Shown piece by piece: positions 1 through 8,069 of a stretch of 52,629 nucleotides of DNA; within the stretch, counting starts at the first letter, position 1; each line of letters starts with the position of its first letter. The notes below the pieces were generated by a model that made no database searches, was not told where the DNA came from, and saw only the letters and a program-made list of their open reading frames with translations. Source of the stretch: Pseudomonas borbori (GTDB taxonomy: Bacteria > Pseudomonadota > Gammaproteobacteria > Pseudomonadales > Pseudomonadaceae); assembly GCF_900115555.1 (NCBI RefSeq), contig NZ_FOWX01000035.1, forward strand, positions 1-52,629, in the 5' to 3' direction. The position numbers and the translations under genes are program-made.

Positions 1-2393
1 ACTAGGATGCGCCCGTTCTCGACATTGGCGCCCAGGGTGTAGGCGCTGAGGTAGCTGTAGACCGTATCGATTCCGCCGCTGCTGGCGACGCTATTGGTTT
101 CGGTGACGATGTCGCCGATGTTGTCGACGTAATAGATGTCGGAGCCATCGCCGCCGATCATCCGATCGGCGCCGGATCCGCCATTGAGGATGTCATTGCC
201 GTTACCGCCGCTCAGCACATTAGCCGCGCTGTTGCCGGTAAGTCGGTCGTTGTAGTTGGAGCCAATCAGGTTTTCGATGGCGGTCAGGGTATCCGAACCC
301 GAACCACCGGTTGCCTGGGCGCTTGTCAGGTTGAGGTTGGCAGTGACCGCGCTGCCGGCATAGGCGTAGGACGCGGTGTCGGTGCCGGCGCCGCCGTTGA
401 GGATATTGTTGCCCGCACCGGCATAGAGCACGTTGTTGAGGCCGTTGCCGGTCAGGTTGGCGGCAGTGCCGATTACGATGCGCCCGTTCTCGACATTGGC
501 ACCCAGGGTGTAGGCACTGAGGTAGCTGTAGACCGTATCGGTTCCGCCGGTGCTGGCGACGCTATTGGTTTCGGTGACGATGTCACCGATGTTGTCGACG
601 TAATAGATGTCGGAGCCATCGCCACCGATCATCCGGTCGGCGCCGGATCCGCCATTGAGGATGTCATTGCCGTTGCCGCCGCTCAGCACATTAGCCGCGC
701 TGTTGCCGGTAAGTCGGTCGTTGTAGTTGGAGCCGGTCAGGTTTTCGATGGACATCAGGGTATCCGAGCCCGAACCACCGGTTGCCTGGGCGGTTGTCAG
801 GTTGAGATTGGCAGTGACCGCGCTACTGGCATAGGCGTAGGACGCGGTGTCGGTGCCGGCACCGCCGTTGAGGATGTTGTTGCCCGCGCCCGCGTAGAGC
901 ACGTTGTTGAGGCTGTTGCCGGCCAGGTTGGCGGCGCTGCCGATTACGATACGTCCGTTCTCGACATTGGCGCCCAGGGTATAGGCGCTGAGGTAGCTGT
1001 AGACCGTATCGGTTCCGCCGCTGCTGGCCACGCTATTGGTTTCGGTGACGACGTCGTCGATGTTATCGACGTAGTAGATGTCGGAACCATCGCCGCCGGT
1101 CATCTGATCGACACCAGATCCACCGTTGAGGGTGTCGTTGCCCAAACCGCCATTGAGGATATCGTTTCCTGCACCACCAATAAGCGTGTTGGCTACCGAG
1201 TTGCCAGTCAAGGTGTCGCCATAGTCGCTGCCGATAAGGCCTTCAATGGATATGAATGTGTCGTAACCCTGGCCTGTGTATTGGGACGCCGTATTGGAAA
1301 GGTCGGCACTTATCGCAGAGGATGAAAGCTCATAGGAAGCAAAATCAAAACCGCCGCCACCATTCAGGATGTTGTTGCCGGAGTTTCCGATAATGGTGTT
1401 GTTGATCGCGTTACCCGTTCCATTGATGCTGTTGGTACCGGTCAGGATCAAGCGTTCTATATTGGCCTCGAGGGTGTAACTGAAGTTGGCTTGAACGGTG
1501 TCCTGACCCTGCCCCGCCAGTTCTATGACCGTGTCTTGTGCATCAATTACAAAGGTGTCGTCGCCCAGACCGCCATAGAGCGTATCGGTACCGGCTGCGC
1601 CATAGAGCACGTCATTGCCTGCCAGCCCATAGATGACGTCGTCGCCGGAAGATCCGTACAAGGAGTCGTTTGCACTGGTACCGCGCATGTTGTCATTGCC
1701 GGTAGTGCCGCTGGTGATGCCGAATCGGTAATAGCCGGCCACGCCTGTATTACCAAGGGTCTGTTCCAGGTCGAGGATGGCTGACTGGTCGCCTGACTGA
1801 GGCAGCTCGTACCAGGAGGTACCATCGCCGGTCGAGTAACCGGCACGCGCGACAGTGCCGCCCAGGCCATCGGTGCCGCCACTTGCGCTGCCGGTTGTCC
1901 AGTTGATGGATTCGTAGCGGAAGATCACATCGAAGTTGCCATTGCCCGTGCCGACCAGTTGCAGTTGGAATGCGTTGAGCTTGTCAGTCTTGCTGCTGTA
2001 GTAACCCACGTCATCCCAAGTAACGGTCAAGGTGCCGTTACCGGTAGAATTGAAGTCGTAATGGACCAGATTGGTGCCCTGCGACGTACCGCCGCTGGTG
2101 GGGCTGACGGTTCCGCCGCGGGTATCGACGTCGGCAAAAAAGGGCGCGATCATTGGCCGGCTGGAGGACTGCATACCATAAGGGGTATAGGTGGATTGGC
2201 CACCGCTGCCAAATGTTATGTTGCCGTTATTGTTGACGGAAATGGCTGTGTAGTTGGTACCGAAAAAGTTAAGTCCGTTCGGCCCGAAAACAGTTGTGAG
2301 GCTGATGTTCGACGTGTAGCTGTCATCATTTCGAGTGAGCTGGTTTTCACCGAAACCGTCAGCTCCCCCTAGTCCATTTACTAAATTGGCCAT
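1..2393 (-). CDS. RTX (calcium-binding repeat) secreted protein, N-terminal part
   Basis: The minus-strand frame is open from an ATG at 2393 to the left edge (797 codons seen; the C-terminus is missing). An AGGAG lies 7 nt before the ATG. There is no N-terminal signal peptide, as expected for type I secretion, where the signal is C-terminal. Roughly residues 30-220 resemble a nidogen-like (NIDO) domain: a segment with PFFADVDTRGG, then beta-rich sequence with WDDVGYY and YESINW. From about residue 235 on there are glycine/aspartate nonapeptides of RTX type (for example GNDVLYGAAGTDTLYGG and GGAGNDILNGG), which fold as calcium-binding beta-rolls outside the cell. Three nearly identical 157-residue blocks follow. 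The gene sits 165 bp downstream of its likely exporter genes on the same strand. Family knowledge supports an extracellular or surface protein such as an adhesin or biofilm protein; an enzyme domain in the missing part cannot be excluded. Confidence 0.9.
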   Translation of the reverse strand, partial: MANLVNGLGGADGFGENQLTRNDDSYTSNISLTTVFGPNGLNFFGTNYTAISVNNNGNITFGSGGQSTYTPYGMQSSSRPMIAPFFADVDTRGGTVSPTSGGTSQGTNLVHYDFNSTGNGTLTVTWDDVGYYSSKTDKLNAFQLQLVGTGNGNFDVIFRYESINWTTGSASGGTDGLGGTVARAGYSTGDGTSWYELPQSGDQSAILDLEQTLGNTGVAGYYRFGITSGTTGNDNMRGTSANDSLYGSSGDDVIYGLAGNDVLYGAAGTDTLYGGLGDDTFVIDAQDTVIELAGQGQDTVQANFSYTLEANIERLILTGTNSINGTGNAINNTIIGNSGNNILNGGGGFDFASYELSSSAISADLSNTASQYTGQGYDTFISIEGLIGSDYGDTLTGNSVANTLIGGAGNDILNGGLGNDTLNGGSGVDQMTGGDGSDIYYVDNIDDVVTETNSVASSGGTDTVYSYLSAYTLGANVENGRIVIGSAANLAGNSLNNVLYAGAGNNILNGGAGTDTASYAYASSAVTANLNLTTAQATGGSGSDTLMSIENLTGSNYNDRLTGNSAANVLSGGNGNDILNGGSGADRMIGGDGSDIYYVDNIGDIVTETNSVASTGGTDTVYSYLSAYTLGANVENGRIVIGTAANLTGNGLNNVLYAGAGNNILNGGAGTDTASYAYAGSAVTANLNLTSAQATGGSGSDTLTAIENLIGSNYNDRLTGNSAANVLSGGNGNDILNGGSGADRMIGGDGSDIYYVDNIGDIVTETNSVASSGGIDTVYSYLSAYTLGANVENGRIL
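10..1140 (-). repeat. Tandem 471-bp repeats inside the RTX gene
   Basis: A unit of 471 bp (157 codons) starts at 10, 481 and 952. The first two copies are almost identical in DNA, and the third keeps about 180 bp of close similarity before diverging. The array continues past the left edge, so its copy number is unknown. Each unit encodes one block of RTX nonapeptides plus a linker with the motif SDIYYVDNIGD. Because the period is a multiple of three, recombination between units would change protein length without breaking the frame. Confidence 0.93.
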
Positions 2394-2558
2394 TTGCACA
2401 CTCCTTTTTGCTGGTTTGGGTAGTTACTCAGATCACTCTTGGTTTTTTTGTTTGGCGCTGTATCCCAAATGATCTGTTGTCACGCAAAGTCTGTTTGCCA
2501 CTGAGTGGCTGGTTAGGCAGTCCGCCGCCGCAATCGCACAGTCCTGCCAGCCGGATGC

Positions 2559-3950
2559 TCACTCGTGAGCATTGTCGTGTGCACTGCGCATGACCAGCTG
2601 TGCTGGCCATTGCTCACCGTTCGCTACCAGCCAATCGTTGGCCTTACGAATATCCTCGTCGATCAGGGTGCCGCTCCAGCGGCGCAGCACCAACGTACTC
2701 ATAATGAATTCGTACTGTGATTTCAGGAGGTCGCGGCGCACGCGATACTCCTCTTGGATGTTGTTGAGCACATCCACGGCATTCATCACGCCAAGCTCGA
2801 AAGCCCGTTCGGCGGCAAGGCGCGACTTCTCCGCGGATGCGCGCGCAGTGCGTGAAGCGGCAATTCGGCTCAGGCTCGCCTCGGCGCTGTAATAGGCTGC
2901 ACGGGTTTCCCTAACAACCTGGCGGCGCGCGATCTCGTGGTCGTGCTCCGCTGCCATTAGCTGCTCATGCATGGAGGCTTCGCGGGCGCTGATCGAACCA
3001 CCACTGTATAAAGGCAGCTGCACGCCAATGCTAGCTACGTAGGTATCCGTGCGCGGGGCCAGGCTGTTCTCATAACCGATATCGCTACGTTGGGCCGTCA
3101 GGTTGAGGCTGACCGTCGGGAGGTGTCCGGCACGAGCCTGACGCACACTGGCTTCGGCCGCATCGACCGCTTTCTTGCGGGCCTGTAGCGCCGGGTTCGA
3201 TTTGAGCGCGGCCTGCACCCAGTACTCTCTATCCTGGGGTGGCAAGGTAAAGTGCGCCTCTTGCCTGATGCGCTGCAGGCGCTCGGAGATCGGACGGCCA
3301 ACCACTTCGGCGAGGACTTCGCGGCTAATCGTCACTTCATTGTCGACGTAGATTCTGGCGGCCTTGAGTGCGTCCACCCTGGCAGAAATTTCCAACACGT
3401 CGGTGACCATGGCCAGTTGGCGTTTGAACAATGACTGGACACGGTCCAGGTTGCGCTGGGTCGCGTGCAACTCGGCGATCACTAGATCCCGTTCGTCTTC
3501 GGCGGCAAGCGAGGCGAAATAGCGCTCAACCAAGTCGACATTGGCTTGCTCGAGAGCGCTCTCGTATTCGGCTTGCTGCTGCGTGGCCAGGGCTGCGAAA
3601 CGCCGATAGTTGTGCCAGATCTTGGGGTCGTAAAGTACCTGGCTCAGTCCGATGGAGTAGCGTTCGCCGTTGTAATAGGAACGGGTTGGTTCGATTTCGC
3701 TGGCGGTGCGATTGAATGAACTGGTCGCTACCATCTGCGGCAATAATTGGCCAAAAGCTTCTCGCTCGTTCCAGGCGCCGCTGCGCTTCTTGGCCAAGGC
3801 GGCCATGATCCGTGGATCGGCGTCTTGAGCCTCTTGGAACAACTGCCACAAGTCGACCGTTTCGTTTCCAGTCATACGGTTCGATTGGGCGGCCAGCGTC
3901 ACTCCGGACAGGCAGGCTAGCAACAGGGCCGCATATCGGGATATGGCCAT
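2559..3950 (-). CDS. TolC-family outer membrane protein of type I secretion system
   Basis: The 463-residue protein starts with a hydrophobic signal peptide (about residues 1-20, ending near LAAQS). Two TolC-type halves follow, rich in amphipathic helices, with the usual pattern of repeated coiled coils (for example LEQANVDLVERYFASLAAEDERDLVIAEL in the first half). Family members form trimeric channels through the outer membrane and periplasm, and this one would be the exit duct for the RTX protein. It starts 4 bp after the adaptor gene stops, which indicates one transcript with the two upstream genes. AprF/PrtF of metalloprotease exporters are the closest named models, but the symbol is not assigned because the substrate here is not a protease as far as can be seen. 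Confidence 0.9.
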   Translation of the reverse strand: MAISRYAALLLACLSGVTLAAQSNRMTGNETVDLWQLFQEAQDADPRIMAALAKKRSGAWNEREAFGQLLPQMVATSSFNRTASEIEPTRSYYNGERYSIGLSQVLYDPKIWHNYRRFAALATQQQAEYESALEQANVDLVERYFASLAAEDERDLVIAELHATQRNLDRVQSLFKRQLAMVTDVLEISARVDALKAARIYVDNEVTISREVLAEVVGRPISERLQRIRQEAHFTLPPQDREYWVQAALKSNPALQARKKAVDAAEASVRQARAGHLPTVSLNLTAQRSDIGYENSLAPRTDTYVASIGVQLPLYSGGSISAREASMHEQLMAAEHDHEIARRQVVRETRAAYYSAEASLSRIAASRTARASAEKSRLAAERAFELGVMNAVDVLNNIQEEYRVRRDLLKSQYEFIMSTLVLRRWSGTLIDEDIRKANDWLVANGEQWPAQLVMRSAHDNAHE

Positions 3951-3954
3951 GGGC

Positions 3955-5301
3955 TCAATCCTCGATCAGCGAGCGGGCGAGCGCGTTCGTCGCCGGTTGC
4001 AGCAGGTAGTTGAGCAGGGTGCGTTCGCCTGTGTTGATCAGCACTTCTGCCGGCATGCCGGGCACCAGCACCAGATTGCCCAGTGACTCGCGCCCCCCTC
4101 GGGTCAGCTCCACCTGGCCCAGATAGTAAGGGGCGCCGGTATGCTCGTTGATCAGGCGGTCGGCCGAGACGCGAGCGAGCTTTCCTTCGATCACCGGTGT
4201 GGTTGAGTTGTTGAAGGCACTGAAGCGAATATCGGCCAGTTTTCCAGGGCTAACCTGGTCGATATCGATAGGGGAAATCTGTACCTCTACGATGAGGTCC
4301 TCGGCAGCAGGAACCAAATCCAGCAAGGGGGTAGCGGGGCTTACGACTCCGCCTATGGTGTGGACCCTCAGGCCGAGGACCATGCCTGACCCCGGGGCGC
4401 GAATCAGTGTGCGTTGCAGGCGGTCCTCTGCCGTCGTCAGGCGCTCGCGCAGATCGAACACCTGGGTTCGCACTTCCGCCAACTGGTTGGCCACCTTGCC
4501 GGCGAAATCCTTGTTCAACTGCAGAACCTGCAATTGGGTTTCGCCTATCTGCAGGCGTGCCCGTGCTATCGATGACTGCAGCTCTGCAATCTCTGCGCGC
4601 AGCAGCGATAGGCTGCGCTGCTGCTCGCGCAGGCGCTGTTTGTCGACGAATCCTTCGGCGAGAAGGGCACTCAGGTCACTGACCTCTTCGTGGTATGAGG
4701 CCGACAGCTCCTGCTTTCCGGCTATCACCGAGTTGAGCCCGCGGATCTGCTCTTCCAGCTGGATCATGCGCTTTTCCAGCATTTCCACTTCGCCCAGGCG
4801 CGAGTTGCGCCTGGTCTGGAAAATTTGCTGCTCGCTGCTCTGCGCTTCCCTGACTCTGGGGTCGGCGGCATCATCGGCCGGGTGAAAGATGATCGTTGCT
4901 CGGCCGTCCCGCTCAGCCAGCAGGCGGGCCTCCAGTGCACGTACGGCAATCAACTGGCTGCGTGTCATCTCCAGCGTAGCCGACGCCTGGGTAGCATCCA
5001 GTTCTATCAGCACGTCGCCTGCTGCCACCTGGGCACCATCCTGCACGTGCAGGGCTTTGACGATACCTCCTTCCAGATGCTGCACCGTCTTGCGGTTGCC
5101 CTTCACGCTGACCACGCCCGGAGCCAGCACGGCGCTGTCCAGCGGAGCAAAAGCCGCCCAGGAGCCAAACAGGCCGAAGGTAACCAGCAGGATTGCGTAA
5201 CCGATCAGTCTGACGGGGCCGTCGGCAGTCGGCGGCTGATCATTGCGCTCTGGCACAACCCCGTGGTCGGCTTTGCTCAAGCCTGCTTCCATGGCACTCA
5301 T
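3955..5301 (-). CDS. HlyD-family periplasmic adaptor of type I secretion system
   Basis: The 448-residue protein has one membrane segment near residues 30-52, followed by the HlyD-type sequence SVKGNRKTVQHLEGGIV and a lipoyl/barrel-sandwich half. A long coiled coil spans roughly residues 150-300. The second lipoyl half and beta-barrel follow, with the family signature LIRAPGSGMVLGL. Adaptors of this kind join the inner-membrane ABC transporter to the TolC-type channel. The start ATG abuts the TAG stop of the transporter gene at 5302, so translational coupling is likely. Its length fits the AprE/PrtE type (about 430-450). Confidence 0.92.
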   Translation of the reverse strand: MSAMEAGLSKADHGVVPERNDQPPTADGPVRLIGYAILLVTFGLFGSWAAFAPLDSAVLAPGVVSVKGNRKTVQHLEGGIVKALHVQDGAQVAAGDVLIELDATQASATLEMTRSQLIAVRALEARLLAERDGRATIIFHPADDAADPRVREAQSSEQQIFQTRRNSRLGEVEMLEKRMIQLEEQIRGLNSVIAGKQELSASYHEEVSDLSALLAEGFVDKQRLREQQRSLSLLRAEIAELQSSIARARLQIGETQLQVLQLNKDFAGKVANQLAEVRTQVFDLRERLTTAEDRLQRTLIRAPGSGMVLGLRVHTIGGVVSPATPLLDLVPAAEDLIVEVQISPIDIDQVSPGKLADIRFSAFNNSTTPVIEGKLARVSADRLINEHTGAPYYLGQVELTRGGRESLGNLVLVPGMPAEVLINTGERTLLNYLLQPATNALARSLIED

Positions 5302-7026
5302 CTATTGAACCCGCTCCGTCGTCCGGCTTTGCGCTGCAGCTTGCTGCTGCGCCGCCTGCAGTTCAGCCAGGACAGCGTCGCGCGGTCCATACAGCGCCTG
5401 CATGCCTTCTCGCAGCACCAGTAGCTTATCGATGTGAGCCAGCACGCTGGGGCGATGGGTAATCACGAACAGGGTCGTGCCGCAAGCCTTCAGGTGCTGC
5501 AACGCCTGGTTCAATGCCCGTTCGCCCTGATCGTCGAGGTTGGAGTTGGGTTCGTCCAGGACCACCAGCTTCGGGTTTCCATAGAGCGCCCGTGCCAGGC
5601 CGATGCGTTGCCGCTGCCCGCCGGATAGCGCGCCGCCGCTGGCGCCGATCACGCTGTCGTAGCCGGAAGGCAGGCGCAGGATCAACTCATGTACGCCGGC
5701 AAGGCGAGCAGCTTGGACGACGGCATGCGGCTCGATCGGGCCGAAACGAGCGATGTTTTCCCCGATCGTTCCTTCGAACAGCTCGATGTCTTGGGGTAGG
5801 TATCCGACATGCGCTCCCAGTTCATCATTGTGCCAGCTGAAAACATCGGCCCCGTCCAGGCGCACCTTGCCCTGCTGGGCTGGCCAGATGCCCAGCAGGG
5901 CGCGGGCCAAAGTCGACTTGCCCGCACCACTCGGGCCGATGATGCCTACCGACTCTCCTGCGGCCACATCAAAGTTGAGCCCTCGAACGGCAGGTAGCTC
6001 TGCGCCGGGTGGCGTGACCGTCAGCGCCTGCACCGCTACGTTGCCTTGCGGGGTCGGCAGAGGCATGCGTTTAGGGGGGACGGCGACCTCGAGCAATAAT
6101 TCGTTCAGGCGAACATATTGTGTACGCGCCATCGAGAAGCCTTTCCACACCCCGATCATCAGATCAATGGGTGCCAGTGCCCTGCCAAGCAGAATCGACC
6201 CGGCAATCATCAGCCCCGGGCTTATTTCCTGTTCCAGAACCAGATAGGCGCCCAGCCCCAGCACCAGGGATTGAATCAACAGTCGGAAGGTCTTGGCTGC
6301 GGCGGCGATGGTTCCGGCGCGATCGCTGGCGATCGATTGCAGGCGCAGGACCTTGTTGTTCTTGCTCTGCCAGCGCTGGCGAAGTTGCGGCAGCATGCCC
6401 ATGGACGCCACGACCTCGGCATTACGCAGGCTCTTCTGGGTGAATGCCGTCGCTGCCAGGTGTTCTTGGCTGGCTTGCTGCAACGCCTGGTTGGTAAGGC
6501 GCTCGTTGGCGTAGGCCAAGGCGATCAGGAGTAACGCACTGAGTACCCCGAGCCAGCCGAACCACGGATGGAAAATAAACATCACGCCCATGTAGATCGG
6601 CATCCACGGGGCGTCGAAGAAGGCAAACAAGCCGTTGCCGGTGAGAAACGCGCGTAGGCCGCTCATGTCGTTCAGCGGCTGCGACGAAGCGTTCATGCCA
6701 CCACTGAACAGTGCCTGTTTGAAACTGGCATCGAATACCCGTGAGCCGAGGAGGGTATCCAGGCGGGTACTGACCCTGACCATGATGCGCGAACGCACCC
6801 ATTCAAGGCCGCCGAGCGTCACTAACAGAAGCGTCAGGATCAATGTCAGCATCAGCAGCGTTGATTCACTGCCGGACGCTATTACCCGATCATAAACCTG
6901 CAACATATAGAAGGCAGGTACCAGCATTAGGAAGTTAATGAAGAGGCTGAAGAAGCCTACCGCGACAAAACTGTGCTTACAGGCCGCAAGCGCTGCTTTA
7001 AGGCTGGATTGGGGGAGAGCGGGCAC
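5302..7026 (-). CDS. Type I secretion system permease/ATPase (PrtD/AprD type)
   Basis: The 574-residue half-transporter has an N-terminal transmembrane domain (about residues 18-300, several hydrophobic helices) and a C-terminal ATPase domain. The ATPase domain shows Walker A GPSGAGKS at 364-371, a Q-loop near 411, the ABC signature LSGGQ at 467-471, Walker B LVVLDE at 487-492 and the switch histidine near 524. It lacks the long N-terminal peptidase-like domain of HlyB types, as is usual for the PrtD/AprD class. It would energise export of the RTX protein at the left edge. Translation appears to begin at a GTG at 7026; no strong ribosome-binding site precedes it, so the exact start is uncertain. 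It is the first gene of a minus-strand operon with the adaptor and outer membrane genes. Confidence 0.92.
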   Translation of the reverse strand: MPALPQSSLKAALAACKHSFVAVGFFSLFINFLMLVPAFYMLQVYDRVIASGSESTLLMLTLILTLLLVTLGGLEWVRSRIMVRVSTRLDTLLGSRVFDASFKQALFSGGMNASSQPLNDMSGLRAFLTGNGLFAFFDAPWMPIYMGVMFIFHPWFGWLGVLSALLLIALAYANERLTNQALQQASQEHLAATAFTQKSLRNAEVVASMGMLPQLRQRWQSKNNKVLRLQSIASDRAGTIAAAAKTFRLLIQSLVLGLGAYLVLEQEISPGLMIAGSILLGRALAPIDLMIGVWKGFSMARTQYVRLNELLLEVAVPPKRMPLPTPQGNVAVQALTVTPPGAELPAVRGLNFDVAAGESVGIIGPSGAGKSTLARALLGIWPAQQGKVRLDGADVFSWHNDELGAHVGYLPQDIELFEGTIGENIARFGPIEPHAVVQAARLAGVHELILRLPSGYDSVIGASGGALSGGQRQRIGLARALYGNPKLVVLDEPNSNLDDQGERALNQALQHLKACGTTLFVITHRPSVLAHIDKLLVLREGMQALYGPRDAVLAELQAAQQQAAAQSRTTERVQ

Positions 7027-7282
7027 GTTTGGTCACTCAAGCTTCCTGCTAGGGGAGGGATCATATAAAGAAACTCTTTTCGAGTCATGGCATTTTGATA
7101 CTTTGCCTCCTTAACCTTGCCAGCTATTCGTCGCAAGTAATGCGTTGTTGCCAGCTGTGAGGCCGCGCCAGCGTTTTTCCCTGGTCATTCAGTAGCCTGA
7201 TGGGGCGTGGGGCGTGGGGCGAGGTGTTTTCTCCTTGGCTACACTCGGCCCATCTCTCACAGCACTACAAGGCGAACTCCGC

Positions 7283-7520
7283 ATGCAAAATCGCATGAAG
7301 ATTACCAGCGCAAGTTCGGGTTCTGGTCGTAAAACCGCCCTGTGCTGGGCACTCCAAGTGCTGGCGCCTGGCGCTCGCCGACGTCAACGAAGCGGGCCTG
7401 GCCGAGCCCCTGGAGCTGGTGCGTGCAGCCAGCGGCCAGGACTTCACCCAGCGCTGCGATGTGCGCGACTACAGCCAACTGACCGCTCTGGCCCAGGCCT
7501 GTGAGGAGAAGTTCGGCGGC
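7283..7520 (+). pseudogene. Remnant of a short-chain dehydrogenase/reductase gene
   Basis: Reading from 7283 gives a degraded nucleotide-binding start (ITSASSGSGRKTAL, compare the family pattern TGxxxGxG). After a change of frame near 7345-7360, the sequence WRLALADVNEAGLAEPLEL followed by RCDVRDYSQLTALAQACEEKFGG appears. The DVRD step is the adenine-pocket motif of the SDR family. The homology stops at about 7520, before the catalytic YxxxK, so only the first third of a gene remains and it is frame-disrupted. Not expected to encode a working enzyme. Confidence 0.7.
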
Positions 7521-7605
7521 ATGAGGCTCAAGCGTCAATTCAATAGCCGTGTTGCACTCAGCTCCTGCAACCGCCAGCACTAAAAGATATTGGCCAAATA
7601 ACCGC

Positions 7606-7928
7606 TTAAACAGCCAGGATGCCCGTGCGGATATCGTCGATGTTCTCAGTTCGGTCTCGCGGCCAGGCGGCGCTACCAGGGCTTGATCCTGATAGCCTTG
7701 GACACTATCGCTGCCGAGCCCGATCGGATCGGCAGCAGTTCTCGCGACGAGATCGTGCCCGGTCTGCGTAGCTTTCACCTCGTCCACTGCCGCAGCAGAT
7801 CGCCAGCCGGCAAGGTCTAGCGCCCTCGGCACATTCTGTTCTACCGGCTCGGCGATGCTGAGGTAATCGAGGTGGTGCGCATCCTTCACGACGCGATGGA
7901 AGTCCGTAGGCACCTATCCCCGGAGTAA
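7606..7928 (+). pseudogene. Remnant of a ParE/RelE-type toxin gene
   Basis: The frame starting at 7650 reads FGLAARRRYQGLILIALDTI, then RSFHLVHC, an in-frame TAG (7776-7778 region), RPRHILFYRLGDAEVIEVVRILHDAME and a TAA at 7928. This is the body and C-terminal strand pattern of the ParE toxin family (F-YR-----I-I-RILH--M). A short upstream piece in another frame (ARADIVDVLS, from 7621) fits the first helix, so a small deletion has shifted the frame. With a frame break plus a stop codon the gene is dead. No antitoxin gene is recognisable beside it. Confidence 0.7.
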
Positions 7929-8069
7929 CGGCCTCTCAGGGTCACCCCCAGGTAGTGGGACACCCATTATCCGGCTGAACTTGCAGCGCCCTTCAAAGCC
8001 TGTCCATTTCCGTTCCGACCCAACAACCGCCAGACCCCGTCGCAATCACGACGCCTACAAGACAAGCTG

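Noticed and set aside
10..1140. CRISPR-like or non-coding satellite
   Set aside because: The 471-bp units are in-frame coding repeats of the RTX protein.
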